Of a DNA stretch of 64,000 nucleotides, positions 54,460 to 63,746 are shown in pieces. A program made the translations under genes and the position numbers. Source of the stretch: Dongia rigui (GTDB lineage Bacteria > Pseudomonadota > Alphaproteobacteria > Dongiales > Dongiaceae); the NCBI RefSeq assembly GCF_034044635.1, contig NZ_JAXCLX010000005.1, positions 1 through 64,000 on the forward strand, written 5' to 3'. Within the stretch, counting starts at the first letter, position 1, and each line of letters starts with the position of its first letter. A model generated the notes under the pieces. The model was not told where the DNA came from, did no database searches, and saw nothing but the letters and a program-made list of their open reading frames with translations.

Positions 54460-55827
54460 ATGGTAGATTTTTCGGATTTGGCCGCATCGCGCGGTGTTGC
54501 CGTGGCCGAGGCCGTCGGGCGTTTTGCCCTGACCTCCGGTTCGGCGCTGCGGCCGTTCCTGCCGCATTCGCGCTATCAGATGCGTCGCTGGGCGACCGTC
54601 GCGGCCTTCATCACCATCGCCGGTTGCTCCTCCTTCGGCGGCGATACCCAGCACCCGGCCCAGGACGCGGCGGCCAAGCAGGCCGCAGCCGACGCCGCCA
54701 AGGCGAGCGGCGAGGCGGCCAAGGCCAGCGGTGAAGCCGCTGCCACGCAAAGCGCCAGTGCCGCCGCCTCTTCCGGTGCTGCTACTGCGGGCGTTCCCGA
54801 CATCAACAGCGTGCCAAAGAGCGCGCCGGTCCCAGCCGATCTCGATGCCGGCGTGCAGCCTGGCCTCTCCGCCGACCGCACCAATGCCCAATATACCGAT
54901 GAATCGCTGACGGCCCCCGGTGAAGCCGTGGCACGTCCGGCGGCTCCGGTCGCCGCGACACCGCCGGCACCCACCCCGGCACCGCTGCCGGCCGCCGCCA
55001 CAGCCCCTGCCGGCACCCCGGCGCCGCAGATCGCCGGTGTCACCCAGCAGCCGCTGACCCCGCCGGTCGTCGGCCAGTATCCGGCCCCGCAGATGACGCA
55101 GGTTGGCACTGTGTCGCAAGGTTATGTCGGCACGCCCCAGCCCGGCTCGAAGCCCTTGGGCGGCGGCACCGTCGGCAACGGCTATATCGTTCAGCCTGGC
55201 GCCGTGCCGCAGGCCTCCGCCCCCACCGTGGTGGCGACGCCGGTCATGGTCGATTACTCGTCGGTCGCTGCCGGTGGCACCTATGGTTATGCCTCCTACA
55301 GCCCCTATCAGCGCAACAACCCGGCGCAGGCCTATTACCGCTCGCCCTATGGCGTGACCCAGCCGGTCGCCTATGGCGGTGCCGCGTTGCAGCCGGGTGG
55401 TTTCCAGCCCTATGCGCAGCCGGGCTACCAATCTTACGCGCCGGCCGCCGTGCCGCCGCTCCCCGCCGCCGGTCAGCCGGTCGGCGTGGTGTTCTTCAAC
55501 AACGGCTCGGCAAAGCTCGGCCGCGATGACCAGCGCGTGGTGAAGCAGATTGCCGAGATGCACCGCTATTACGGTGGTGTCGTGCGCATCGTCGGCCATG
55601 CCAGCCAGCGTACCGGCAACATGAACCCCTACGCCCAAGACCAGGTGAATTACGCGGTCTCGATGAAGCGCGCCAACGCCATCGCTCGGGCGCTGACCCG
55701 TCGCGGCGTGCCGGCTGGCCTCATCCAGGTGGCGGCCGCCGGTTCGGCCAACCCGGTCGCAGTGGAAACCATGCCGGTGGGCGAGGCGAACAACCGCCGC
55801 GTCGAGATCTACCTGTCGGCCTATTAA
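54460..55827 (+). CDS. OmpA-family lipoprotein with Ala/Pro-rich linker
   Basis: The C-terminal 115 residues are an OmpA-type peptidoglycan-binding domain (VFFNNGSAKLGRDDQRVVKQ, IVGHASQRTG, RANAIARAL, ANNRRVEIYL-type ending). A lipobox lies at MRRWATVAAFITIAGC, with Cys56 as the probable lipidated residue. Between them is a long Ala/Pro/Gln-rich linker including AKASGEAAKASGEAA. ATG 54460 has a GGGGAGG site 5 bp upstream, but the lipobox would then follow 40 residues; an ATG at 54580 would place it normally but has no binding site. Confidence 0.86.
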   Translation: MVDFSDLAASRGVAVAEAVGRFALTSGSALRPFLPHSRYQMRRWATVAAFITIAGCSSFGGDTQHPAQDAAAKQAAADAAKASGEAAKASGEAAATQSASAAASSGAATAGVPDINSVPKSAPVPADLDAGVQPGLSADRTNAQYTDESLTAPGEAVARPAAPVAATPPAPTPAPLPAAATAPAGTPAPQIAGVTQQPLTPPVVGQYPAPQMTQVGTVSQGYVGTPQPGSKPLGGGTVGNGYIVQPGAVPQASAPTVVATPVMVDYSSVAAGGTYGYASYSPYQRNNPAQAYYRSPYGVTQPVAYGGAALQPGGFQPYAQPGYQSYAPAAVPPLPAAGQPVGVVFFNNGSAKLGRDDQRVVKQIAEMHRYYGGVVRIVGHASQRTGNMNPYAQDQVNYAVSMKRANAIARALTRRGVPAGLIQVAAAGSANPVAVETMPVGEANNRRVEIYLSAY

Positions 55828-55893
55828 TTCCGGTTCTGAAAAAGTCGATCATGATCAATCTAGCGGGCTCGGCGCTGCCGAGAGGCGGCGCTT

Positions 55894-57198
55894 GTGGCCG
55901 CTGATCGAAAACCTCTTCGTATTGCTATCGCCGGCCTCGGCACGGTCGGGGCCGGCGTCATCGACGTCCTCCAGCAAAACGCCGAGATTCTTGCCAAGCA
56001 TTGCCCGCGCCCGATCGTCGTCACCGCTGTTTCCGCGCGCGACAAATCAAAGGATCGCGGCCTCAATTTGAGCGGCGTCGATTGGGTCGATGACGCGGCC
56101 AAGCTCGCCGAGCATCCGAATGTCGATGTCGTCGTCGAGGTGATCGGCGGGTCCGAGGGCAAGGCCAAGGAACTGGTCGAAAAAGCCATCGCCAATAAAA
56201 AACATGTGGTGACCGCCAACAAGGCGCTGCTCGCCCATCACGGCACGGCGCTCGCTTTGGCCGCCGAACGCGCCGGCGTGGGCCTCGCTTACGAAGCGGC
56301 CGTGGCCGGCGGCATTCCGGTGATCAAGGCGATGCGCGAAGGCCTTGCCGCCAACCGCATCACCCAGGTCTACGGCATCCTCAACGGCACCTGTAACTAT
56401 ATCCTCACGCAAATGCGCGAGACGGGGCGTGAGTTCGCCGATGTGCTGGCCGAGGCGCAGAAGCTGGGCTATGCCGAGGCGGATCCCAGTTTCGATGTCG
56501 ACGGCGTCGATGCCGCGCACAAGCTCTCCATCCTCACCTCGGTCGCCTTTGGGGTTGCGGTCAATTTCGCCGGCGTGCGCATTTCCGGCATCCGCAATGT
56601 CTCGGCCATGGACATCGCCTATGCCGACGAGCTCGGCTATCGCATCAAGTTGCTGGGGATCGGCCGCCAGACGCCGCATGGCATTGAGCAGCGGGTCCAT
56701 GCCTGCATGGTGCCGGCCGCCAGCACCATCGCCAAGGTGGACGGGGTCTATAACGCCGTCGTCACCAGCGGCAATTTTGTGGGCGAGAACATCGCCATCG
56801 GCCGCGGTGCCGGTCGGGGACCCACTGCCTCGGCCATCGTCGCCGACCTCATGGACATCGCCCGCGGATTTATTTTGCCGGCTTTCTCCGCTCCGGCGGA
56901 AAGCCTGGAACCGGCAGCCCAGGCGCCTGTTGGGCTTCACGCCGGATCCTATTATCTGAGGTTGATGGTCGTTGATAAGCCGGGTGTCGTCGCCGACATC
57001 GCTGGTGTCATGCGCGACGAAAACGTCTCGCTGGAATCGATGATCCAGCGCGGTCGTTCGCCCAATGACCCGGTGCCGTTGGTCTTTACCACCCATGAAA
57101 CCACCGAAGCGGCCGTCGGCCGCGTCGTAAAACGGCTTTCTGACATCAAATCGGTGCTGGAACCGGCGCATGTTCTGCCGATCGAGCCACTGAGTTAA
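55894..57198 (+). CDS. hom: Homoserine dehydrogenase
   Basis: The enzyme reduces aspartate semialdehyde to homoserine for threonine and methionine synthesis. The 434 residues include the NAD(P) loop IAGLGTVGAGVI (11-22), AVAGGIPVIKAMREGLAANR, GILNGTCNYILTQM and a C-terminal ACT domain (about 355-430, VVDKPGVVADIAGVMRDENV), which suggests threonine feedback. It starts with GTG after GAGAGGCGGC. It stands 13 bp ahead of glpX, a linkage typical of alphaproteobacteria. Confidence 0.95.
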   Translation: MAADRKPLRIAIAGLGTVGAGVIDVLQQNAEILAKHCPRPIVVTAVSARDKSKDRGLNLSGVDWVDDAAKLAEHPNVDVVVEVIGGSEGKAKELVEKAIANKKHVVTANKALLAHHGTALALAAERAGVGLAYEAAVAGGIPVIKAMREGLAANRITQVYGILNGTCNYILTQMRETGREFADVLAEAQKLGYAEADPSFDVDGVDAAHKLSILTSVAFGVAVNFAGVRISGIRNVSAMDIAYADELGYRIKLLGIGRQTPHGIEQRVHACMVPAASTIAKVDGVYNAVVTSGNFVGENIAIGRGAGRGPTASAIVADLMDIARGFILPAFSAPAESLEPAAQAPVGLHAGSYYLRLMVVDKPGVVADIAGVMRDENVSLESMIQRGRSPNDPVPLVFTTHETTEAAVGRVVKRLSDIKSVLEPAHVLPIEPLS

Positions 57199-57211
57199 GG
57201 AGACTAGTCTG

Positions 57212-58171
57212 ATGGATCGCAATTTGGCCCTCGAGGCCGTCCGCGTCACCGAAGCAGCGGCCCTGGCCGCCTCCCGCCTGATGGGACGGGGTGACGAGAA
57301 GGCCGCCGACCAGGCCGCGGTCGACGCTATGCGTCGCGCCCTCAACGATCTGGATATCGACGGCACGGTCGTCATCGGCGAGGGCGAACGCGACGAGGCG
57401 CCGATGCTCTATATCGGCGAGAAGGTCGGCGCCGGCGGACCGAAGATCGACATCGCCCTCGACCCGCTCGAAGGCACCACGATTACGGCGAAGGGCGGCA
57501 CCAACGCGCTGGCCGTGATCGCCATGGCGGAAGCCGGCGGGTTCTTGAATGCGCCCGACACCTATATGGAAAAGATCAGCGTCGGCCCCGGCCTCCCCGA
57601 CAACCTCGTCGATCTCGATGCGTCGCCGGCCGAAAACCTCAAGGCGCTGGCCCAAGCCAAGAAGATGGAAATCAGCGACATCGTCGCCTGCATCCTCGAC
57701 CGGCCGCGCCATGCCGACCTCATCGCCAAGGTACGCGCCACGGGTGCGCGCATCATGCTGATCTCGGACGGCGACGTGGCGGGCGTCATCGCCACCGCCA
57801 AGCCCGGCACCGGCGTCGACATTTACATGGGCCAGGGTGGCGCGCCTGAAGGCGTGCTGGCAGCTGCCGCCTTGCGTTGCATCGGCGGCCAGATGCAGGG
57901 CCGGCTCGTCTTCAGGAATGAAGACGAAAAGGCCCGTGCCGCGCGCTGGGGTGTCAAAGACCTCAACCGCAAATACGGCCTGATGGATCTCGCCAAGGGC
58001 GACGTGATGTTTGCGGCCACGGGTGTGACGGACGGCCCGATGCTCAAAGGCGTCCGCCGCGGCGGCACCTGGGCCACCACGCAATCCATGATCATGCGCT
58101 CCAAATCCGGCACCGTGCGCATCGTCGAGGCCCAGCACAACTGGACCATCAAGAAGCCGCAAGGCCTCTGA
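57212..58171 (+). CDS. glpX: Class II fructose-1,6-bisphosphatase
   Basis: GlpX hydrolyses fructose 1,6-bisphosphate in gluconeogenesis. The 319 residues begin MDRNLALEAVRVTEAAALAA and contain GTVVIGEGERDEAPMLYIGE and DPLEGTTITAKGG, the Li+-sensitive phosphatase motifs with metal ligands. It follows hom by 13 bp. As the only such enzyme seen here it may also serve sedoheptulose bisphosphate. Confidence 0.95.
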   Translation: MDRNLALEAVRVTEAAALAASRLMGRGDEKAADQAAVDAMRRALNDLDIDGTVVIGEGERDEAPMLYIGEKVGAGGPKIDIALDPLEGTTITAKGGTNALAVIAMAEAGGFLNAPDTYMEKISVGPGLPDNLVDLDASPAENLKALAQAKKMEISDIVACILDRPRHADLIAKVRATGARIMLISDGDVAGVIATAKPGTGVDIYMGQGGAPEGVLAAAALRCIGGQMQGRLVFRNEDEKARAARWGVKDLNRKYGLMDLAKGDVMFAATGVTDGPMLKGVRRGGTWATTQSMIMRSKSGTVRIVEAQHNWTIKKPQGL

Positions 58172-58194
58172 TGTGTCGGGTGCGATAGCTAGCA

Positions 58195-58298
58195 CCCCTC
58201 ACCCCGACCCTCTCCCCACTTCGTGGGGCGAGGGAGTTCCGATCGAGCCCGCCCTAAAAGCCCCTCGCCCCTTTGGGGAGAGGGGTTGGGGTGAGGGG
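58195..58298. repeat. Palindromic repeat between glpX and recJ
   Basis: CCCCTCACCCCGACCC and TCTCCCC (58195-58217) mirror GGGGAGAG and GGGTTGGGGTGAGGGG (58275-58298), a near-perfect inverted repeat of about 23 bp. Inner arms CCCCACTTCGTGGGG (58214-58228) and CCCCTTTGGGG (58269-58279) make further hairpins. This C/G-rich REP-like type is frequent in alphaproteobacterial genomes. It ends 11 bp before the recJ start. Confidence 0.85.
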
Positions 58299-58309
58299 TT
58301 CTTGAGCCA

Positions 58310-60091
58310 ATGACCACAACCGAAGCCTTCCTCGGCGTCGCGCGCTCGGCCTGCGGGCGGCTCTGGCGGCAACGCCCTTATGACGATCGCTTGGGCCTCG
58401 CCATCGCCCAGCGCGAGGGCGTGCCTGAGCTCATTGGCCAGCTGCTGGCCTCGCGCGGCCAGACGATCGACAGTGCCGCCGCCTATCTCACCCCGCGGCT
58501 TCGTGACCAGATGCCGGATCCGTCGCTGTTCCGCGACATGGACAAGGCGGCGACGCGCATTGCCGATGCCATCGCCGGCAATGAGCAGATGGCGATCTTC
58601 GGCGATTACGACGTCGACGGCGCCACCTCATCCGCCTTGCTGCTGCGTTTCTTCGCGGCGGTGGGCGCCAAGGCGCCAATCCTTTATGTCCCGGACCGCC
58701 TCACCGAAGGCTACGGCCCCAACGCGCCGGCGATGCGTAAGCTCAGCGATGCTGGCGCGAAGCTCGTCATCACGGTGGATTGCGGCATCACCGCCTTCGA
58801 ACCCTTGGCGGCGGCCAAGGATGCCGGCCTCGATGTCGTCGTGGTCGATCATCACGTCGCAGAACCCCGCCTTCCCGTGGCGCATGCCGTGGTCAATCCC
58901 AATCGCCTCGATGAGGCGCCGGGCTATGGCCAGCTGGCCGCCGTCGGTGTCGCCTTCCTCGTGGTGGTCGCCACCAACCGCGTGTTGCGCACACGCGGCT
59001 ATTACACCGACAGCCGCATTGAGCCCGACCTCATGCAATGGCTCGACATCGTGGCCTTAGGGACAGTGGCCGACGTGGTGCCCTTGACCGGCATCAACCG
59101 CGCGCTGGTGGCGCAAGGGTTGAAGGTCATGGGCGGGCGCCAGAATATCGGCCTCAATGCCTTGTCGGATGTGGCGCGCATCAATGAACGGCCCAGCGCC
59201 TATCATGCGGGTTTCCTGCTGGGGCCGCGCGTCAATGCCGGCGGCCGCGTCGGGCGCTCCGATCTCGGTGCCCGCCTCCTCTCCAGCAACGACGCCGAAT
59301 TCGCACGCGAAATCGCCGCCGAACTTGATGCCCTCAACACCGAGCGCCGCGACATCGAAACCCGCGTGCTCGATGCCGCCATCATGACGGCCGAAGCTCA
59401 TGCCGCGGAAAGCCCCTATCTCATCTTCGCCTGCGGCGAAAACTGGCATCCCGGCGTCATCGGCATCGTCGCCGGCAGGCTGAAGGAACGCTACCAGCGC
59501 CCCGCTTGCGTGGTGGCGGTCGAGAACGGCATCGGCAAGGGCTCCGGCCGGTCGGTCGGCAATCTGCATCTCGGCAACGCCATCATCGCCGCACGCGAGG
59601 CCGGTATCCTCACCAAGGGCGGCGGCCACGCCATGGCGGCGGGCTTCGAGGTCGACCAGGCGCGTCTGCGCGATCTGCAGACCTTCCTGCAGCAGCGCTT
59701 CGACACCGACATGAAAGGCGAAGCCCTGATGCCGGTGCTCGATATCGACGCGGCACTCCAGCCCCGGGGTGCTACCACCGATCTCCTCAACATGCTGGAA
59801 CGCATGGGCCCGTTCGGCGCCGGCAACGCGGAACCACGCTTCGTCTTCCCCAATGTGCGCCTCGCCTTCGCCGATGTGGTGGGCGGCGCGCATCTCCGCC
59901 TCCAGCTCGAAGGCGCCGACGGCGCCAGGTTGAAGGCCATCGCCTTCCGCTGCCTCGACACGGAACTAGGTGCACGCCTCACCAGCGCCCGCGGCATGCG
60001 CCTCCACCTCGCCGGCCACCTCCGCCGCGACACCTGGCAAGGCCGCGACAACGTCCAACTCATCGTCGAAGACGCGGCGCTGGCAGGGTAG
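58310..60091 (+). CDS. recJ: Single-stranded-DNA-specific exonuclease RecJ
   Basis: RecJ degrades single-stranded DNA 5' to 3' in recombination and mismatch repair. The 593 residues have the DHH motifs FGDYDVDGATSSALLLRF (about 98-115) and VVVDHHVAEP, the DHHA1 GGGHAMAAGFEV (about 440-451) and the OB-like C-terminal domain. No ribosome binding site is clear because the palindromic repeat reaches to 11 bp before the ATG. Confidence 0.95.
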   Translation: MTTTEAFLGVARSACGRLWRQRPYDDRLGLAIAQREGVPELIGQLLASRGQTIDSAAAYLTPRLRDQMPDPSLFRDMDKAATRIADAIAGNEQMAIFGDYDVDGATSSALLLRFFAAVGAKAPILYVPDRLTEGYGPNAPAMRKLSDAGAKLVITVDCGITAFEPLAAAKDAGLDVVVVDHHVAEPRLPVAHAVVNPNRLDEAPGYGQLAAVGVAFLVVVATNRVLRTRGYYTDSRIEPDLMQWLDIVALGTVADVVPLTGINRALVAQGLKVMGGRQNIGLNALSDVARINERPSAYHAGFLLGPRVNAGGRVGRSDLGARLLSSNDAEFAREIAAELDALNTERRDIETRVLDAAIMTAEAHAAESPYLIFACGENWHPGVIGIVAGRLKERYQRPACVVAVENGIGKGSGRSVGNLHLGNAIIAAREAGILTKGGGHAMAAGFEVDQARLRDLQTFLQQRFDTDMKGEALMPVLDIDAALQPRGATTDLLNMLERMGPFGAGNAEPRFVFPNVRLAFADVVGGAHLRLQLEGADGARLKAIAFRCLDTELGARLTSARGMRLHLAGHLRRDTWQGRDNVQLIVEDAALAG

Positions 60092-60164
60092 GCGCGGCGG
60101 ACATCGCGGAAATGGCACACGGTTTGCGTGTACGGCGTCATGTCGCCAAACCGGAGGCCGTTTC

Positions 60165-61019
60165 ATGTACGTGTCCAACTCCAGTGCCTATCATCTCATT
60201 TCTGGCCGGAATGGCGCAGTCGGAGCCACGGATAGTGGCTTTGCCGACCATTTGGCGTCAGCATACGCCGCCGCAAACGACCACGGCGTTGCTGATCCCG
60301 ACCCGGTCAATGCGGCAGCTCTTGTGGCGGCAAGGCAGGCGGTGGCGGAACAGAAGTCCTGGATAGAGGGCAATTTTCGCCGCTCGAGCCGTGACCTCGC
60401 GGCGTCATTACCCGATGCCGATCGTGAAAAGCTGCAGATACTCGTGGATGAGGGCAAAATCAGCTGGGCCGAAATCGACGCCGGGTTCGACACCTGGATC
60501 AAGCAGGTGACGGCCTACCAGCTTGCGACGGACGGTGCGTCACTCGACAAGATGCCGGCCGATTGGAAGGCGCGGAAAGATGCCTGGGATGTCTACCAGA
60601 ATTGGGATATGGCCCGGCGCGAAGGTCGAGCGGCAATCTCGGTTCGATACGGCGAAAAAGTTGCCGAACTGATGGCGGCCGATCCGGGCCCGACGGAAGG
60701 CACCGATACCGACCCACAGGCGACGGCAAAGCTCCTCGCCCGCCAGGGCGTCCTCGACAGATATCGACAGATCATGGACCAGGAACTCGCCAGCCTCGAC
60801 GAACGCCTTGGCGCACAGCCACCTCGACCTAACGCTTTGCCTGTCGGTTTCAATCCCTACGAAATGGCGCAGTTCGAAGCGCGCCTCTCACCTGCTGACA
60901 AGATCGCTGCGGCCAAACTTGAAGGCATGGACTTCAATCTTTCCGACGCCCTCAAGGATGCCATCGACCACCTCGCCAGCGAGATCGTCGCTAATGTTGC
61001 TAGGCTGGCGGGAGACTGA
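60165..61019 (+). CDS. Hypothetical protein, mostly helical, unknown family (284 aa)
   Basis: ATG 60165 stands 8 bp after a GGAGG. The product (MYVSNSSAYHLISGRNGAVG...) has no signal peptide; a Gly/Ser N-terminal part is followed by long Ala/Asp/Glu/Lys-rich helices (WIEGNFRRSSRDLAASLPDA, DWKARKDAWDVYQNWDMARR, LLARQGVLDRYRQIMDQELA). The codon use and length indicate a real gene. It sits between recJ and the DUF2062 cluster. Not recognised; repeated Ala, Asp and Trp spacing suggests a coiled or scaffold role. Confidence 0.65.
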   Translation: MYVSNSSAYHLISGRNGAVGATDSGFADHLASAYAAANDHGVADPDPVNAAALVAARQAVAEQKSWIEGNFRRSSRDLAASLPDADREKLQILVDEGKISWAEIDAGFDTWIKQVTAYQLATDGASLDKMPADWKARKDAWDVYQNWDMARREGRAAISVRYGEKVAELMAADPGPTEGTDTDPQATAKLLARQGVLDRYRQIMDQELASLDERLGAQPPRPNALPVGFNPYEMAQFEARLSPADKIAAAKLEGMDFNLSDALKDAIDHLASEIVANVARLAGD

Positions 61020-61040
61020 TATCGGCCGATTGGTGCGGAG

Positions 61041-61616
61041 TTACTGTCGGCGTGCCCTTCGCGCCGCCTTCTCCCGCCGATACGCCTCGACGAACTTGAG
61101 ACTCCCCCAATAGCCCAGGCCGCCCACCAGTGCCGCCCACGGAATGCTGCCCACCAGCATGGTGAGGCCCCAGTCTTCGAGGAGGATCTTGGCGAGCAGT
61201 TCGGCGTTTTGCAGCAGGGTGCGGTCACCTTCGTGGAGGTCGCGGGCGAGGAGGGCGAAATCGGCGTAGCCGGAGAGATGGCCCCAATGGCCGAACATCA
61301 TCTGCCCGGTGACATAGAGCAGGTAATAGATCGGCACGGCGGTGAGCGGGTTCGAGGCCCAGGTCCAGGCCAAGGCGAGGATCAGGCTGAAATGGAGTTT
61401 AGGCGCCCGCGCCGTCGCCGCCCACAAGGCGCCGGCAATGAGCGTGTGGAGGCCAATGGTCGGCGTGAAGGCGAGGATGAGGCCCAAAGCCGTGCCGCGG
61501 GCGGCGAATTGCGGCGGGTGGTTTGAGCGCAACAGCGGCAGCACCAGCTTGTGACGCAGCAGGCGATAGAGCCCGTTGCGGTTCCGGCTGCTGTGGTTGT
61601 GCTTGCGCCGGCTCAC
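61041..61616 (-). CDS. DUF2062 membrane protein (copy 1)
   Basis: This 191-residue protein has the DUF2062 layout: HPPQFAARGTALGLILAFTP, an amphipathic region with LIAGALWAATARAPKLHFSL, ALAWTWASNPLTAVPIYYLL (a core motif with TW..NP.T..P.YY), and a C-terminal helix pair. I start it at GTG 61616, close to the preceding gene's stop; nothing upstream in frame is family-like. It resembles the copy at 63129-63746 closely. Function unknown, envelope membrane protein. Confidence 0.85.
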   Translation of the reverse strand: MSRRKHNHSSRNRNGLYRLLRHKLVLPLLRSNHPPQFAARGTALGLILAFTPTIGLHTLIAGALWAATARAPKLHFSLILALAWTWASNPLTAVPIYYLLYVTGQMMFGHWGHLSGYADFALLARDLHEGDRTLLQNAELLAKILLEDWGLTMLVGSIPWAALVGGLGYWGSLKFVEAYRREKAARRARRQ

Positions 61617-61626
61617 AGAGGGCTGC

Positions 61627-63054
61627 TCACAGATACCAGTCGTATTCCCGCGGGCTGATCGCGTCGTAGAATTTTTCGAGCTCCGCCAGGCGCGCATCGA
61701 CATAGAGGTCGAGGCATTCCTTCTCGATATACTGGGGCAGGATCTTCGCCTTCGCGAGATGGGCGAGGGCGGGGGCAAATTTGAAGGGAATGCGCGGATC
61801 GGCCGGGCGCTTGAAATCGCCGGTCTCGGCGGGCTTGCCCGGATCGATCTCGTTCTCGATCCCGTAGGCGATGCCGGCCAGAATCGCCGCCATGGCGAGA
61901 TAGGGGTTGGCATCGGCGCCGGCAACGCGGTGCTCGATACGCCGCGCCTTGTTGCCGCCGGCGGGAATCCGGAACGCGACGGTGCGGTTGTTATGGCCCC
62001 ATTCCGGGCTCATCGGCACGTTGTTGCCGGCCACGTAACGGCGGCTGGCATTGGGGTTGGCGCCGAAGATCGCCATGCTTTCCGCCATCGTCGCCTGTAG
62101 CCCGCCGATGGCATGACGCAGCAGGGCCTCGCCCTTCGCCCCCGTCTCACCGAAGAGGTTCTTCCCGGCCTTGTCGATCAGGCTCACATGCACATGCATG
62201 CCGCTGCCGGCGGCGTGGAGGAAGGGCTTCGACATGAAGGTGGCGTTGTAGCCGAGCTCGCGCGCCGTCCCCTTGATGCAGCGCTTCAAAAGCACCGCGT
62301 TGTCGCAGGCGGCGACCGCGTCCGGCTGGTGCTTCAAATTGATCTCGAATTGTCCGGGCGAATATTCGGTGATCGCGGCCGAGGCCGGAATCCCTTGCGC
62401 CTCGGCATGGTGGGCAGCGCGCCGGATGAAGGTCGCATAGGCGTCGAGATCGTCCATGCTATAGGGCTGCTTCGATGTCTCGACCAGGCCCGTCACCGGA
62501 TTCTTCGGCGGCATCGGCGTGCCACCCGCATCGCGGGCGGGATCGAGCAGATAGAATTCCAGCTCCACCGCCACCATCGGGATGACGCCCAGTTTTTCCA
62601 GCCGCGCCAGCGTGCCTTGAAGGGCCGCGCGCGGGCAGTATTTCGACGGGTTGCCGGCGTTGCTTTCGCCCTTGATGAAGGGGTCATGCATCTGGAGGAG
62701 GACCTGCGCCGTCGGATGATCGGCCCAGGGCACGGGGGCGAGGCGCCCGGGAATCGGCCGCGCCGTGCCGTCGGGATCGCCCATCGCTTCCGAGCGTCCG
62801 CCGGGATCGAGATCGTCGCCGGTCGGGTCGAGGAAGAGGAGGCAGCGCGGCATCTCGACGCCGCTCTCCCAGATCTTGCGCGCTTCGCCCACGGGGAAAC
62901 GTTTGCCGCGCAGGAAACCGTTCATGTCATGGACGAAAACATCGACTTCCGACGTCTTGGGATAGCGTTTCAAGAAAGCATCGAACTCAGCCGTGCTGGT
63001 TGTCGTCGCATTCTTCTTCGCTGCCGCAAGCTTCGTTGCCGGTGTCCTGGCCAT
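61627..63054 (-). CDS. Glutamine synthetase-family enzyme, gamma-glutamylputrescine synthetase-like
   Basis: The 475-residue enzyme has the GS fold with a beta-grasp domain (about 20-110) and a catalytic domain with ITEYSPGQFEINLKHQPDA, GSGMHVHVSLID and RRIEHRVAGADANPYLAMAAI. Relative to housekeeping GlnA it lacks the adenylylation Tyr loop and resembles PuuA-type ligases, which make gamma-glutamyl-amines from putrescine. ATG 63054 is preferred to TTG 63072. It is flanked on both sides by DUF2062 genes in the same orientation. Confidence 0.86.
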   Translation of the reverse strand: MARTPATKLAAAKKNATTTSTAEFDAFLKRYPKTSEVDVFVHDMNGFLRGKRFPVGEARKIWESGVEMPRCLLFLDPTGDDLDPGGRSEAMGDPDGTARPIPGRLAPVPWADHPTAQVLLQMHDPFIKGESNAGNPSKYCPRAALQGTLARLEKLGVIPMVAVELEFYLLDPARDAGGTPMPPKNPVTGLVETSKQPYSMDDLDAYATFIRRAAHHAEAQGIPASAAITEYSPGQFEINLKHQPDAVAACDNAVLLKRCIKGTARELGYNATFMSKPFLHAAGSGMHVHVSLIDKAGKNLFGETGAKGEALLRHAIGGLQATMAESMAIFGANPNASRRYVAGNNVPMSPEWGHNNRTVAFRIPAGGNKARRIEHRVAGADANPYLAMAAILAGIAYGIENEIDPGKPAETGDFKRPADPRIPFKFAPALAHLAKAKILPQYIEKECLDLYVDARLAELEKFYDAISPREYDWYL

Positions 63055-63128
63055 GATGGTTAATACCCGCAAGTTGAATCCGGGGCGACCCTAGCCACAG
63101 CAAGGTGATGAATCAAGCCAAGCCAGCT

Positions 63129-63746
63129 TTACGCCAGATCGGGGTGGGTGCGGCGATGGCGCTTCTTCATCCGTTCGGCACGGGCATGGCGATAGGCGCG
63201 CACGAATTTGAGGGTATAGCGATAGCTGAGCCAGCCGAGGCCGAACGCCCAAGGGAGCGACCCCACCAGCATGGTGACGCCCCAATCGAGGATCAGCACC
63301 CGTGCCAGCGCTTGCATCTGCTGGAGCGCCGAAAGCTCGGCGGTGAAGATGCCGTCCCACATCGCCCGAAAATCGGCAAAGCCGGAGAGGCGGTTCCATT
63401 GCCCGAACATGACCTGCCCGGTCAGATAGAAGACGTAATAGCAGGGGATGGCGGTGAAGGCATTGGTGACCCAGGTCCAGGCGATGGCGAGGAGCACGTT
63501 GAAATCAAGCCGCGGCGTACGGCGCAGCAGAAACCAGGTGATCAGCACCAACGGCGTCTGGATCCCGACCGAGGGGGTAAAGGCCCAGAACACGCCGACG
63601 AAGGAACCCCTGGCCGCATGCTGGGGCGAATGGCGGCTGCGCATCATCGGGATGGCGAGGCGATAGCGCAGCATGCGCGCAAGACGCTGCCACAGGGTCC
63701 GGGGGGATTGGAGGCGGGTTTTTACCTCCGGCATTGCAGAAGTCAT
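63129..63746 (-). CDS. DUF2062 membrane protein (copy 2)
   Basis: The 205-residue paralogue has HSPQHAARGSFVGVFWAFTP, the core AIAWTWVTNAFTAIPCYYVF, and a C-terminal helix pair (VLILDWGVTMLVGSLPWAFG), nearly the same order as copy 1. ATG 63746 follows a G-rich tract; its ATG overlaps the TGA of copy 3 by 4 bp. Upstream codons lack similarity. The basic tail (KKRHRRTHPDLA) is cytoplasmic by the positive-inside rule. Confidence 0.87.
   Translation of the reverse strand: MTSAMPEVKTRLQSPRTLWQRLARMLRYRLAIPMMRSRHSPQHAARGSFVGVFWAFTPSVGIQTPLVLITWFLLRRTPRLDFNVLLAIAWTWVTNAFTAIPCYYVFYLTGQVMFGQWNRLSGFADFRAMWDGIFTAELSALQQMQALARVLILDWGVTMLVGSLPWAFGLGWLSYRYTLKFVRAYRHARAERMKKRHRRTHPDLA

Noticed and set aside
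61627-63054. Housekeeping glutamine synthetase glnA
   Set aside because: The residue pattern and the lack of the adenylylation Tyr loop favour a PuuA-type ligase, and there is no glnB next to it.
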